Program-made: the position numbers and the translations under genes
NCBI GenBank assembly: GCA_938040325.1
Contig: CALHXW010000166.1
Span: 1-41,978 of the forward strand
Direction: 5' to 3'
DNA from: an uncultured bacterium
GTDB taxonomy: Bacteria; Myxococcota_A; UBA9042; PHBI01
Length of the DNA stretch: 41,978 nt
The notes under the pieces: model-generated
What the model was told of the DNA's origin: nothing
What the model saw: the letters and a program-made list of their open reading frames with translations, nothing else
The model's database searches: none
Shown: piece by piece, positions 23,573 to 32,879 of the stretch
Numbering within the stretch: position 1 is the first letter of the stretch
Layout of the letters: each line of letters opens with the position of its first letter

Positions 23573-25459
23573 ATGAACACGACACTGCCACGCTTTGCTG
23601 CTCGAGCCTGGGCTAACCAGCTCGCTGGCGTTGTGCTGGTCGCCGCGGTCGCGGCTCCGGCAGGCGCAGCTCCCGGCGACGTCAGCCGGTCGTCCGACGG
23701 CGCGCACGTCCTCCATGCCCGGGTCCCGGCGCGCGGCGATCTCGGCAGCGCGGTCGACGGAGAGGGTGGACGCCCCGGGCCGCCTGTCTTCGTCTACGAT
23801 CCGATCAACGGCGGGGCACTGCCCAGTGAGATGCAGCGCGACGGACAGTCGCTGCCACGGCCGGACGTGCCGCCTGAAGCCCGGGACAACGAGGCGATCC
23901 ACTCGCCCCAGGGCTTTACGTCCGACGGGTTGGCCGCGCCGAGCATGATGCCGAACCCGAGCGCGGGTGGACCCGGCGAGCGGCCGCCGGGCGATGGCGA
24001 TGCGGCCAGCATGATGGACCCGCGCCAGACCCTGGGGGATGTCGCCCACCCGGACCGCTCCACGGGGCGCGAGCGGACCCTGAACTACCGCACCGTCTTC
24101 GATCCTTCGGTGCTTCCGTTCAAGCGGAACCGCGCGCTCGACCGGGTCGCCGACGACGAGACGTTGCGGGTCGACAAGCGCGGCATACGGCCCATAGCAA
24201 TCGCGGGGAACTCGCTGCCAAGCGGACGCGAGCCGTTTTGGGGCACGATCGTCATCCGGGCCGCCGCTGGCGAGCGGGTGCCGCTCCCGAGCGTGTCGCC
24301 CGACAGCCGCATCCTGAGCTACCAAGCGACGCCGCCTGTTGAGCTGCTCTTTGAGAAAGACCGCGCCGATAACTTCTATGTCACCGCGAAGGCGAGCGGG
24401 CAGTACCGCGTGGTCTTCGTTATGGACGCCGCCACCTCGTACTTCGCTCGCCCGATACCGACCGGCTTTCGCAGCTCGGATGTCCCGGCCGACCTCAAGC
24501 CCAAGCTGCCCGCGGGATTGCAGCGGTCGGCCCGGGAGGTCGCGCGACTGCTGGGGCTCGGGCCCCGCGATGACTACGCACGGATCGTGCACCGCTTGGT
24601 GAAGTACTTCCGGGAGTTCGAGCCTGGCGAGCCGCCACCGGTTCGGGGCTCGGTCTACGCCGACCTGTGCATCGCGAAGGTCGGCGTGTGCCGCCACCGC
24701 GGGTACGCCTTCGTGGTCACCGCTCATGGGCTTGGGATACCCGCGCGGTATGTGTTTAACGAGGCCCACGTCTTTGTCGAGGTGTGGGTGCCTGGAGCGC
24801 GCGCGGGCTGGGTTCGCATCGATCTCGGCGGCGGCGCAGACGAGCTGAACGTCCACGGTGGTGATGACAAGACGCTTCACCGGGTGCAAGGGCGCGACCC
24901 GTTCGAGCAGCCCGAGTCCTACGCTCGGTCGGTCGGAAACGGCGAAGCCGCCGGGGCTACGCGGGTGCAAGGGCTGCCGTCGGCCTCGCGCGAGCCAGCG
25001 TCGGGGGAGCCCACTGCTGCCGGCGGTCTGCCGGAGCCCACCACGTCTGGAGAGCTTGGTGCACCACCGGCTCATCCTGCTGAGCGGAGCAGCGCCGGCG
25101 CCGCCCGCGCGATGCAGGAGGCCGTCCAACGGATGCCTGGCCCGGCACGCCAGGTGGCCCCGGATGCGGTCGCTACGCGCACCACGCTTGCGATCGACCA
25201 GAGCTTGGTCTTCCGGGGCGACACGCTCATGGCAAGCGGCGCGGTGGTTGCCAACGGGCGCGCCGTGACAAGCGGGATGGTCAAGCTCCTGCTCATCTCC
25301 CCCGACGGGCAGGTGGCGCTCCTTGAGACGGCCGAGATTGCGCCCGACGGCACGTACCGTCAGCGCTTGCGAGTCCCGCCAACACAGGCACCCAGCGGCT
25401 ACGAGATCATCGCGGAGTTCACGGGCGATGCCAAGCTTGCCCCATCGCGGAGCGAGTGA
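23573..25459 (+). CDS. Secreted transglutaminase-like protein
   Basis: 628 residues from the ATG at 23573. A signal peptide (GVVLVAAVAAPAGAAPG) is followed by a long Pro/Gly-rich segment to about 150. A beta-rich region (about 190-300) precedes a transglutaminase core with a complete triad: Cys373 in VGVCRHR, His399 in EAHVFVEVW and Asp417 in RIDLGGG. A second low-complexity linker leads to a C-terminal Ig-like/macroglobulin-type domain (GDTLMASGAVVANGRAVTSG). Bacterial members of this fold are usually papain-like proteases or amidases acting in the envelope. It stands alone between a divergent and a convergent neighbour. Substrate unknown. Confidence 0.85.
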   Translation: MNTTLPRFAARAWANQLAGVVLVAAVAAPAGAAPGDVSRSSDGAHVLHARVPARGDLGSAVDGEGGRPGPPVFVYDPINGGALPSEMQRDGQSLPRPDVPPEARDNEAIHSPQGFTSDGLAAPSMMPNPSAGGPGERPPGDGDAASMMDPRQTLGDVAHPDRSTGRERTLNYRTVFDPSVLPFKRNRALDRVADDETLRVDKRGIRPIAIAGNSLPSGREPFWGTIVIRAAAGERVPLPSVSPDSRILSYQATPPVELLFEKDRADNFYVTAKASGQYRVVFVMDAATSYFARPIPTGFRSSDVPADLKPKLPAGLQRSAREVARLLGLGPRDDYARIVHRLVKYFREFEPGEPPPVRGSVYADLCIAKVGVCRHRGYAFVVTAHGLGIPARYVFNEAHVFVEVWVPGARAGWVRIDLGGGADELNVHGGDDKTLHRVQGRDPFEQPESYARSVGNGEAAGATRVQGLPSASREPASGEPTAAGGLPEPTTSGELGAPPAHPAERSSAGAARAMQEAVQRMPGPARQVAPDAVATRTTLAIDQSLVFRGDTLMASGAVVANGRAVTSGMVKLLLISPDGQVALLETAEIAPDGTYRQRLRVPPTQAPSGYEIIAEFTGDAKLAPSRSE

Positions 25460-25471
25460 GGGCCGCGCCGG

Positions 25472-25930
25472 TCACTCGCCTTGGAACGTGACCGCGAGGC
25501 GTCGTCGATGCGGCGCATGGCGGTGCTCCCAAACGTAGAGCCCCTGCCAGGTACCTAAGGCGAGTCGACCCTCACGGATTGGGAGGGTGAGGCTTGTGGC
25601 CGTCACGACGCTGCGAGCGTGAGACACCATGTCGTCCGGCCCCTCCGCGGTGTGAATGAGGCGTGGGTCGCCGTCTGGGAAGAGGCCGCCAAACAGCGTC
25701 TCAAGATCGACATGGACGTCCGGGTCCGCGTTCTCGGTGATGACGAGCGACGCGCTCGTGTGCTGGATGAAGACATGGCAGAGACCGCTCTGGACCCGCG
25801 TTGCGACGAGGGCTTGCTGCACCTGTCGATCGATGCGGTAGAGACCGCGGCCTTGGGTGGCGATCGCAAAGTCGGCGTTTTTTGTCTGCAAGGAGGGCTC
25901 CGTCCAGTTCGTCGGGTGCGGTCGAACCAT
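25472..25930 (-). CDS. yjbQ: YjbQ family protein (UPF0047)
   Basis: 152 residues from the ATG at 25930. Family motifs visible are QHTSASLVITENADPDV, cited as HTSASL and NADPDV, HVDLE, and the C-terminal GTWQGLYVWEHR. YjbQ proteins are small trimeric enzymes reported to have weak thiamine phosphate synthase activity; their main role is unclear. A TTG-started longer form to 25972 is possible but unneeded. Convergent with the transglutaminase gene (12 bp apart) and divergent from the bfd-bfr pair, with a Fur box in between. Confidence 0.88.
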   Translation of the reverse strand: MVRPHPTNWTEPSLQTKNADFAIATQGRGLYRIDRQVQQALVATRVQSGLCHVFIQHTSASLVITENADPDVHVDLETLFGGLFPDGDPRLIHTAEGPDDMVSHARSVVTATSLTLPIREGRLALGTWQGLYVWEHRHAPHRRRLAVTFQGE

Positions 25931-26006
25931 CGATACCCGACGCAGCGGGTTCTTGTCTGGCCGCGGGCGCAAAATGAAACCGACTTTATGCCCGCCTCTT
26001 GACCCT

Positions 26007-26025
26007 GATAGTGATAATGATTATC
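26007..26025. promoter_or_regulatory. Fur box upstream of bfd
   Basis: GATAGTGATAATGATTATC matches the classical 19-bp Fur consensus GATAATGATAATCATTATC at 17 positions. A -35-like TTGACC begins at 25999, so the box covers the promoter spacer and -10 region of the plus-strand bfd-bfr unit. Iron-dependent control of bfd, and perhaps of yjbQ on the other side, is expected. Confidence 0.88.
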
Positions 26026-26072
26026 AGTTACGAAAGGCGCGAAATCGGCGCTATCTGAGGAGTGAGGCAAGC

Positions 26073-26297
26073 GTGATTGTGTGTGTCTGCGAGGGAGTTA
26101 ACGACCGCGAAGTTCACGCATCGATCCGCCGCGGCGCCGACTCTGTGGATGCCCTTGGTCGAGACTGCCGGGCTGGTGTAGACTGCGGCCGCTGCCGCGC
26201 GACTCTGCGCGGCCTGCTCAAGAAGAGCTGCGGGAGTCGCGCCGACGAAGCGCAAGAAGACGCCCGCGGGCCGAGCTCGGTCGCCCCCGTCAGCTGA
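26073..26297 (+). CDS. bfd: Bacterioferritin-associated ferredoxin
   Basis: 74 residues starting at GTG 26073, with GAGG five bases upstream. The four cysteines fall at positions 4, 6, 32/38 and 41, giving C4-x-C6 and C38-x2-C41 exactly as in E. coli Bfd, so a [2Fe-2S] cluster is expected. Bfd docks on bacterioferritin and passes electrons to the core so that stored iron is released. The C-terminal tail after residue 55 ([16 protein letters not shown]) is longer than usual and probably disordered. It lies directly before bfr under a Fur box. Confidence 0.93.
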   Translation: MIVCVCEGVNDREVHASIRRGADSVDALGRDCRAGVDCGRCRATLRGLLKKSCGSRADEAQEDARGPSSVAPVS

Positions 26298-26338
26298 CAG
26301 GCGCACCGCTCGGTCTCCTCACACCCCTTGGAGAGACT

Positions 26339-26821
26339 GTGGCTAAGCGACCTGTCGACAAGAAAATCGTCAAGCTCCTCAATGAGATCCTGACGGCCGA
26401 GCTGACAGCGATCAATCAGTACTTCTTGCACGCAAAGATGTGTGAGGCTTGGGGCTACGCCGCGCTGGCGAAACACGTCATGGCGGAGTCGATCGACGAG
26501 ATGAAGCATGCTGAGCAGCTCATCGACCGCATCCTCTACTTGGGCGGCGTGCCCAACGTGCAACGCATGGGCAAGGTCAACATCGGCGAGACCGTCAAGG
26601 AGCAGTTCGCGTGCGACCTTGCCGTTGAGCTCGACGCGGTGCCGCGCCTCAACAAGGCGATCGCGACCTGCGTCGAAGCAGGCGACCAGGGCACGCGTGC
26701 GCTGCTTGAAGGGATTCTCGTCAGCGAGGAGGAGCACCTCGACTGGCTCGAAGCTCAGCTTGAGCTGATCGAGCGCGTAGGCGAGCAGAACTACCTCGCG
26801 CAGCAGATTCGTCCTGTCTAA
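26339..26821 (+). CDS. bfr: Bacterioferritin
   Basis: 160 residues with a GTG start at 26339 preceded by GGAGA. Ferroxidase ligands are all present: Glu21, Glu54, His57, Glu97, Glu130 and His133 (E. coli numbering plus three). The haem ligand Met55 in DEMKHAEQ is kept, so this is a haem-containing 24-mer iron store rather than a plain ferritin. The neighbouring bfd and Fur box give a complete iron storage/mobilisation unit. Confidence 0.95.
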   Translation: MAKRPVDKKIVKLLNEILTAELTAINQYFLHAKMCEAWGYAALAKHVMAESIDEMKHAEQLIDRILYLGGVPNVQRMGKVNIGETVKEQFACDLAVELDAVPRLNKAIATCVEAGDQGTRALLEGILVSEEEHLDWLEAQLELIERVGEQNYLAQQIRPV

Positions 26822-26826
26822 GCGGG

Positions 26827-27261
26827 ATGAGCGGTACGCCTTCGACGCCGGAGCTGCTTCGAGCTGCGTTCGCGCTCGAGCTTCAACGTGCTCGGGCGAT
26901 CGTCGATAGGGATGCCTCGCCCGCTGACGTGGCAGCCATCGACGCCCAGCTTGAGGGGCCGCTTGCTGAGCTGAGCGCGCGCGGAGCGCAGCTGCCGACG
27001 CACATGCTCGCGAAGCGTTATCTCCTGTCACAGCTTGACTACCTCGTCCTGTTGCTGGCGATCGACAATGGGTTGGCGGCTGCTGGCGCGCATCGTGTCA
27101 GCCACGTCGCGAGCGTTGCGCTGGAAGGCCTTGAACCCGTGGACGTCGACGCGGTCTTTCAGCGTTTGACGGTTGTGGCCGAGAGGCTTGTCGTGCTCTC
27201 CGACGACGACGATCCGGTCGTCGTGGCCACGCAGTCGGTACGCGAGCTGCTCGGGCTCTAG
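26827..27261 (+). CDS. Hypothetical protein downstream of bfr
   Basis: 144 residues, starting five bases after the bfr stop, so almost certainly in the same transcript. Not recognised. It is predicted to be mostly alpha-helical and acidic, without signal peptide, cysteines or obvious metal ligands. A hydrophobic stretch DYLVLLLAIDNGLAAAG lies near residue 78. The ribosome-binding site is weak (GCGGG), consistent with translational coupling to bfr. A role in iron storage is suggested only by position. Confidence 0.7.
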   Translation: MSGTPSTPELLRAAFALELQRARAIVDRDASPADVAAIDAQLEGPLAELSARGAQLPTHMLAKRYLLSQLDYLVLLLAIDNGLAAAGAHRVSHVASVALEGLEPVDVDAVFQRLTVVAERLVVLSDDDDPVVVATQSVRELLGL

Positions 27262-27565
27262 AGCACGCTACCCACCCGAACGCTGCTAGCAGCGACCAGG
27301 TTTGGTACCGCGGGGGGTACACCACGCGTCGCGATCACTACGGAATCGACGAGCCGGTGAACTCCTGCCATGAGTCCGGCGTTTGAACGGCCATGAATCT
27401 CCACCAGTTGACGACTCTCCACGCCCGCTGCGGCCTGCTGCCGCGGGCTCAACGCGTCCACTCGGACGCCGGGAACACGGAGTTCTCAGCTGCTGTCGAA
27501 GTCGCGTCTTTTCCCGCGATCGACTGTCCGGTATAACCCGCCCGTTCGAGCACGTTGGAGGCAAG
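27262..27565. other. Intergenic region with a 14-bp palindrome
   Basis: CGCTGCTAGCAGCG (27281-27294) is a perfect palindrome just after the bfr transcript and could be part of its end, though no T-run follows. Near the right side TATAAC (about 27531) is a possible -10 for the redox fusion gene, with a poor -35. No gene is seen. Confidence 0.4.
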
Positions 27566-29953
27566 ATGCAGACCGTCGACACTCACGCACCCATTCGTCG
27601 CTGGGCCCTTATGGTGGCCAGCCTACTTCTCGTCGGAGGCATCGGCGTTGCCGTGTGGCTGACCGACATCAAGCTTGGGTTCGAGCTGTCGACCGGCTTC
27701 GACGCCGGATGCGCGATTGGCGAGGGCTTCGGCTGTCGAGCGGCGCTCACCAGCTCGTACTCTACGGTGTTTGGCATTCCCTCGTCGGTGCTGGCGATGC
27801 CGACCTACGTGGTGCTGATCGTGCTCGCGCTCTTTGGTCTCAGCAAGGCCCATCCGGAGCGAGCCCGTCGCGCACTCAGCTACGGCATTGGGATCCTGAC
27901 GCTCGTCTGCTGCTACTCGCTCTTTTTGCTCTACACGCTCCTGTTCACGCTCGGCGAGATCTGCCCCTGGTGCGTGACCAATCACGTCATGCACTTCGTG
28001 GTCCTGGCGCTCTTCTTCACGGCCCGCCGCGGTGGACTGAAGGCGCCCTACGCAGAGGCCCTAAGCGGGCTCGCGTCGTTCAAGCAGCCAGCGCTCGGCG
28101 CGGCGCTGGCCCTCGTGCTTGGCGGCGGTGCGGCGCTCTTGGGCTACAACATGGCGCACGAGTCGGCCCTAGAGGCACGCCAGGCCGTGATTGCCGAGCA
28201 GTTCGACGCTGCTGGAGGCGGGGCTGCCTCGACGAACGACACCCAGAAGGTGGATGCAGGCGCGTCGCCGGCGACCGCAACACGACCTGCTCGGGAGCCG
28301 AAGCTGCTCGACGCCGGCTACGACTACCACGCGTTTGATATCGGGGCCGACGACTACGTGAGTGGCCCGATGGACGCCCCGGTGACCATCGTGGCGATCA
28401 AGGACTTCGAGTGCGGCTTCTGCCGGCATCTCACCAACCAGATGAAGCCGCTGAAGAAGAAGTACAAAGACAAGGTGCGGGTCGTCTTCAAGCACTTCCC
28501 CATGAACGCCGACTGCAACTACCGGATGGGCTCCAGCCGCATGCACGAAGGTGCCTGCCGATCCGCGTACACCGCCCACTGTGCCCATGAGCAGGGCAAG
28601 TTCGAGGCGATGCAGGACATGCTCTACAACAACTTCAAGAAGTTCTCCGACGAGCAGCTCGCGGGGTACGCAGCCAAAGTCGGCCTCGACATGGACAAGT
28701 ACAAGGAGTGCCTTGCCTCTGACCGTCCGAAAGCCAAGATCAAAGAGGACGTGAAGCTGGCGGCGAAGTTGCGCATCAACGGCACGCCTCGGGTGTACAT
28801 CAACAACCGAATGGTGACCGGCTCGACCGCGACCGACGTGCTTGACTACTACGTGCAGATGGCGATCAAGCACCCTGAGCCACCCGCTGCGTTGACGGCC
28901 GTCAAGCCTACGGAGTCGACGCCGTCGATGGTCAAGATGGCCACCAGCAAGGGCGACTTCTGGATCGACGCGTTCGAGGCGTCCGTCGACGCCGACGGCA
29001 CCGCGCTGAGCGTGCCTGGCGTGCTCCCCGCGCGTGCGAGCTGGTTTGAGGCCAAGGCCGCGTGTGAGAAGGCCGGAAAGCGCCTATGCAGCCAGGAGGA
29101 GTGGGTCTCGGCCTGCATCGGGCAGCCAGCGGTTGACCACGGCAACAACGGGCTCTTCATCAACGGACCCGTCCAGGGTCGGCTCTACCCGTACGGGTCG
29201 TACTTCGAGGAAGGCGCCTGCCGGGTGAGCGAAGACAAGCACAAGGGCAAGCCGGGCAAGACCGGCAGCAAGCCGCGCTGTCGAACGGCCGAGGGCGTCT
29301 ACGACCTTGCGGGTAACGCCTACGAGTGGATCGGCGTGGACTCGACCAAGGCGGCACAGATCGGCGGTGACTACCGGGGCAAGACCGGCGCCACCTGCCG
29401 TCGCAGGGCAACGACCTATGGGGCCGGTATCAAGAACAAGACGACCGGGTTTCGGTGTTGCGCCGACACCGAGAAGAAGGTCGCTGCGAAGGCGTCAGAC
29501 GTCGCCGCGACGTCGGTGACGAGCATTGTGGGCAAGACCGTTCCGGACGACCTTGTGCTGGCGGGCTACAAGGGTGGAAAGCTTGAGCCGAAGTCCTTTG
29601 AGGGCAAGGTCACCTACCTAACGTTCTTCGCGTCGTGGTGTGGCAACTGCCGCAAGCAGATGCCAGCGATCAAGGACTGGCAGAAAGAGTGGGGCGACAA
29701 GGGCTTCCAGGTTGTGGCGATCAACGTTGACCGCGACCCGAAGAAGGGGAAGGTCTACATCGATCAGCTCGACCCGAACTTCCAGGTCGCGCTCGATCCG
29801 GAGGCACGCTCGATGAGCGACTTCGACATCGACGCGATGCCAACGAGCTTCATCATCGACCAAAAGGGCGTGATCAAGCACCGTGTCTTGGGCTACCGCA
29901 AGGGCGAGATCTCCGGCACGCGCGCCAACATCAAGAGCCTGCTCGGTTCGTAG
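27566..29953 (+). CDS. Four-domain redox fusion: VKOR, DsbA-like, FGE-sulfatase-like, TlpA-like
   Basis: 795 residues; GGAGG four bases before the ATG fixes the start. Residues 10-200 are a VKOR domain with several transmembrane helices, the loop cysteines 49 and 57 and the active pair CPWC 133-136. Residues about 255-435 are a DsbA-like thioredoxin fold with CGFC 283-286 and the cis-Pro in GTPRVYIN. Residues about 455-632 resemble the formylglycine-generating enzyme/sulfatase-modifying fold ([19 protein letters not shown]). Residues 655-795 are a TlpA-like thioredoxin with WCGNC 691-695. VKOR-Trx fusions are known in bacteria and reoxidise DsbA via quinones. The FGE-like and second thioredoxin modules in the same chain are unusual. 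It probably forms or repairs disulfides at the outer face of the inner membrane. Confidence 0.88.
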   Translation: MQTVDTHAPIRRWALMVASLLLVGGIGVAVWLTDIKLGFELSTGFDAGCAIGEGFGCRAALTSSYSTVFGIPSSVLAMPTYVVLIVLALFGLSKAHPERARRALSYGIGILTLVCCYSLFLLYTLLFTLGEICPWCVTNHVMHFVVLALFFTARRGGLKAPYAEALSGLASFKQPALGAALALVLGGGAALLGYNMAHESALEARQAVIAEQFDAAGGGAASTNDTQKVDAGASPATATRPAREPKLLDAGYDYHAFDIGADDYVSGPMDAPVTIVAIKDFECGFCRHLTNQMKPLKKKYKDKVRVVFKHFPMNADCNYRMGSSRMHEGACRSAYTAHCAHEQGKFEAMQDMLYNNFKKFSDEQLAGYAAKVGLDMDKYKECLASDRPKAKIKEDVKLAAKLRINGTPRVYINNRMVTGSTATDVLDYYVQMAIKHPEPPAALTAVKPTESTPSMVKMATSKGDFWIDAFEASVDADGTALSVPGVLPARASWFEAKAACEKAGKRLCSQEEWVSACIGQPAVDHGNNGLFINGPVQGRLYPYGSYFEEGACRVSEDKHKGKPGKTGSKPRCRTAEGVYDLAGNAYEWIGVDSTKAAQIGGDYRGKTGATCRRRATTYGAGIKNKTTGFRCCADTEKKVAAKASDVAATSVTSIVGKTVPDDLVLAGYKGGKLEPKSFEGKVTYLTFFASWCGNCRKQMPAIKDWQKEWGDKGFQVVAINVDRDPKKGKVYIDQLDPNFQVALDPEARSMSDFDIDAMPTSFIIDQKGVIKHRVLGYRKGEISGTRANIKSLLGS

Positions 29954-30339
29954 AACGGTTCGGCGAAACGAGAGATTTGATGACGTCGCGATGGGCTCAA
30001 CGTGGAGCCCACGGCGCAGCGTCTGTCGATCTTAGATCACGTCGGGACGACGTCCCTGCGACTTGCGTTCAGGTTTCCTTCGGTCGTGACCCCAGCGGCA
30101 CACCTCCGGTCGACGTAGCGTCCTCGTTTCCAACGCTGGTAGCAGCGTTGGGAGACAGCGCTGTTTGCGGCGCTTCGGCGTCGCGACGCCGTGCGGGGGC
30201 GGCCGCAGCGACGTCGGCCAGGGTATCTTTCTGTCCGACGACGATGCATGACACAGGCGCGTGGTGGTGGTATCCCAAGCGCCGTTCTGGTGGCGCTGCC
30301 GCCGGTCACCAAACCCATACACACCTTGGAGATTCGACG
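29954..30339. other. Intergenic region with a run of palindromes
   Basis: Upstream of mdh lie three dyads in 61 bp: CCAACGCTG-gtag-CAGCGTTGG (30130-30151), ACAGCGCTGT (30155-30164) and GGCGTCGCGACGCC (30177-30190). None is followed by a T-run. They may be the transcript end of the redox fusion gene, operators for mdh, or a structured leader. No ORF here has a supportable start. Confidence 0.45.
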
Positions 30340-31323
30340 ATGACCAAGCCCATCCGAGTCGCGATCACCGGCGCTGCCGGAAACATTGGCTACAGCATGC
30401 TCTTTCGGATTGCTGCCGGCGAGATGCTGGGACCCGACCAGCCGGTCATCCTCCAGCTGGTCGAGCTTCCCGTCGCGATGAGCGCGCTCGAAGGCACAGC
30501 GATGGAGATCGACGACTGTGCGTTTCCGCTGCTCCACGGCATCGAGCTAGCCGACAACCCGGCTGCTGGTTTCAAGGACGCCGACGTCATCATGCTCGTG
30601 GGCGCGAAGCCACGCGGCAAGGGGCAGGAGCGTGCGGACCTCATCAAGGGCAACGGGCCGATCTTCACCGGTCAGGGCAAGGCAATTGACGAAAACGCTG
30701 CAGCTGACGCCAAGATCGTTGTGGTTGGAAACCCCTGTAACACCAACTGCCTCATCGCGATGTCGCAAGCCAAGCGCGTGCCGACACGCAACTTCACGGC
30801 CATGACCCGCCTCGACCAAAACCGCGCGATCGGCCAGCTCGCTAAGCACGCCAACGCGGCACCTGGCGACGTCAAGAACATGTTCATCTGGGGCAACCAC
30901 TCGCCCACGATGGTGCCGGACGTCAGCCAGGCGACGATCGCTGGGAAGTCGGTTGCCGATGCCGTCGACAGCGCATGGCTCGCTGAGTCGTTCGACAAGA
31001 CCGTCCGAACTCGCGGCAAGGCCATCATCAACGCCCGCGGCAAGTCGAGTGCGGCCAGCGCGGGCAACGCCGCCATCGACCACGTCCACGACTGGTTCCT
31101 TGGCACCGGCGACCACGACTTCGTGTCGATGGCTGTGCCGTCTGACGGCTCTTACGGCGTACCAGAGGGCATCATCTTCTCGTTCCCGTGCCGCATCACT
31201 GCGCCGTGGACCTACGAGATTGTGCAGGGGCTGCCCGTCAGCGCCGACATCCAAGCACGTATCAACGCGTCGGCCGACGAGCTGGTCGGCGAGCGCGCAG
31301 CGGTTGCTGATCTACTCGCATAG
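30340..31323 (+). CDS. mdh: Malate dehydrogenase (NAD-dependent)
   Basis: 327 residues, the type of MDH related to the cytosolic/chloroplast enzymes. The NAD-binding glycine motif [10 protein letters not shown] is at residues 10-19, the substrate arginines lie in [24 protein letters not shown] and TRLDQNRA are conserved, and the catalytic His is in [11 protein letters not shown]. It interconverts malate and oxaloacetate in the TCA cycle. GGAG precedes the ATG at 30340; longer in-frame extensions run through non-coding palindromes. A terminator follows at 31402. Confidence 0.95.
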   Translation: MTKPIRVAITGAAGNIGYSMLFRIAAGEMLGPDQPVILQLVELPVAMSALEGTAMEIDDCAFPLLHGIELADNPAAGFKDADVIMLVGAKPRGKGQERADLIKGNGPIFTGQGKAIDENAAADAKIVVVGNPCNTNCLIAMSQAKRVPTRNFTAMTRLDQNRAIGQLAKHANAAPGDVKNMFIWGNHSPTMVPDVSQATIAGKSVADAVDSAWLAESFDKTVRTRGKAIINARGKSSAASAGNAAIDHVHDWFLGTGDHDFVSMAVPSDGSYGVPEGIIFSFPCRITAPWTYEIVQGLPVSADIQARINASADELVGERAAVADLLA

Positions 31324-31401
31324 GCTGAGCTGAGAACAACCTTCGAGGCGCGTCGGTACACGACGACTTGCTCCGAGCGTCCCGAGAATCAATACTGCAG
31401 C

Positions 31402-31437
31402 GGCGCCCCGGTCCTTGATCGGCGGCGCCTCTGTTTT
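31402..31437 (+). terminator. Rho-independent terminator after mdh
   Basis: GGCGCC (31402-31407) and GGCGCC (31424-31429), which are mutually complementary, with further CG/CG pairing inside, are followed by TCTGTTTT. It lies 79 bp after the mdh stop and 42 bp before the next lipoprotein gene. Confidence 0.75.
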
Positions 31438-31478
31438 GGTCGCCACAGCGCCCATCACTGCTACGTCTAGGAGACCTC

Positions 31479-32153
31479 ATGAGATCGTCCACTCTCGCAA
31501 TCTGCAGCATCTTCGCCCTAGCGCTCTTCGTCGCAGGCTGCGGCGACGATGACTCATCAGGTGTCACCTGTGGTGCAGGGACGATCGAGAGTGGCGGCGC
31601 TTGCATCCCCGATCCGAACCTCCAGGACACGTTCATTCCGCCGACAGATACCGGTGGCGGCACAGACACCGGTGGCCCGAACGACACGGGTGGCGGCGGC
31701 GTCGACACCGTCGACACGGGCTGCAGCGCTGATGAGGTCGGTCGCGGTGACGTTGGTGCTGCCTGCACGAAAGACTGTCAGTGCCGCCAGGACCTCCCGG
31801 GCGCGCCGCTCACCTGCTACTCCGGGCCGTACCACGAGGGATTCTCCTTCTGCACAAAGATCGCCGACAACTCACTGTCGTCCAACGACGGCTACGTCTC
31901 GCTGGTCTTCCCGTCCGAGTGTGACCTCGAGCCAACTGGCCAGCGGATCTACGCCAAGACTTGTGCGTCGCTCGATGACTGCAAGCAGCTGGCCAGTGCC
32001 TACACCCACTGCGGGACAGGACACTTCGGCTACACGAGCCCGTCCGCCCGTCAGACCGAGTGCCCACGCATCGGAAAGGACGACGGGTCCACGATGGCGC
32101 TTGCAGACACATGCATTATCGCCACCGCACGTCCCTACGCAGGGGCTGAGTAG
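31479..32153 (+). CDS. Cys-rich lipoprotein of unknown function
   Basis: 224 residues; AGGAG precedes the ATG. The signal IFALALFVAGC ends in a lipobox with Cys20, followed by GDDDSSG. Residues about 50-85 are a Thr/Asp/Gly repeat linker (PTDTGGGTDTGG, then GPNDTGGGG). The C-terminal 140 residues hold about ten cysteines (CTKDCQCRQD, CTKIADN, CASLDDCKQL, CGTGHFG) and are likely a disulfide-stabilised surface domain. Such linker-plus-cysteine lipoproteins are typical of Myxococcota and Bradymonadales. The upstream redox fusion could supply its disulfides (inference). Confidence 0.8.
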   Translation: MRSSTLAICSIFALALFVAGCGDDDSSGVTCGAGTIESGGACIPDPNLQDTFIPPTDTGGGTDTGGPNDTGGGGVDTVDTGCSADEVGRGDVGAACTKDCQCRQDLPGAPLTCYSGPYHEGFSFCTKIADNSLSSNDGYVSLVFPSECDLEPTGQRIYAKTCASLDDCKQLASAYTHCGTGHFGYTSPSARQTECPRIGKDDGSTMALADTCIIATARPYAGAE

Positions 32154-32348
32154 CCGGACAGCCGTAGGGGAGGCAACACGCTAGCGCTCCCCAATCCGAG
32201 TGGTGTGCACCATGGTGCGCTCGCGGTCGGTCGATCGCTGGACCTCCCGTTGAGCGCGTCGTCACTGGCTCGGTGCCAACTCGGCGCGCCACAGCCTTGA
32301 CGTACCCTGCTCGTGGCGTACCACTGGACCGGCGCGGGGGAGGTATCT

Positions 32349-32879
32349 GTGAACAGCAGCAGACTGGTGCGACGAGGCCGAAAAGTGACGACCACGGGGG
32401 CCAGTGCTGGCGCTGACTTGCCGGTGGACTACCCAACAGCCGAGGCGCGTGTGCTTGTCGCCAACCCCACCACGGTGTGGGCAGAGTGGGGTCGGCACGA
32501 CCATGCATCTTCGTTCGTGCTACGCGCGCTCGTCGACGGCACCACCGAGGTGTCTTGTGTGGAGGTCCCCGGTCACTCCCGCGACGCGTGGGTCACGGTC
32601 TGGCCGGGCAGCCGCGGGGTCCTAACCGTCGACGCCGTCGGGCCAGACGGAAACGTGCGGTTGGCCGAGCTTCCCTTTGCCACCCCGGTCGACGGACCCT
32701 CGTCGAGCAGCGCGACGCGCTGGGGGCGGCTCGATGCCTACGGAAACCTCCACCGCGATGCGCCGCCCGTTGAGGGCAAGGCGGTCTCGGCACTTGCTGG
32801 GCAGTGGGTTGCCGAACGCAGCACGTACGGCAGCGCATCAGTCCTCAGGCGCGAGCCTGTCGACGGGGAGGCACGCTGA
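32349..32879 (+). CDS. DUF4912-like protein paired with glucan branching enzyme
   Basis: 176 residues from a GTG at 32349 that has GGGGGAGG five bases upstream; the GTG at 32313 has no such site. The segment ARVLVANPTTVWAEWG resembles the start of DUF4912 (a carbohydrate-binding-like beta sandwich often encoded before GH57 genes), and AWVTVWPGSRGVLTVDAVG fits the rest. The last base of its stop codon is the first base of the next ATG (TGATG), so the two are translationally coupled. Likely an accessory glycan-binding protein in glycogen synthesis. Confidence 0.7.
   Translation: MNSSRLVRRGRKVTTTGASAGADLPVDYPTAEARVLVANPTTVWAEWGRHDHASSFVLRALVDGTTEVSCVEVPGHSRDAWVTVWPGSRGVLTVDAVGPDGNVRLAELPFATPVDGPSSSSATRWGRLDAYGNLHRDAPPVEGKAVSALAGQWVAERSTYGSASVLRREPVDGEAR

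Noticed and set aside
23264..25129. Very long N-terminal extension of the fumarylacetoacetate hydrolase frame
   Set aside because: It is antisense to the secreted transglutaminase-like gene; the family start MKLATLDDG with GGAGG at 23263 is clear.
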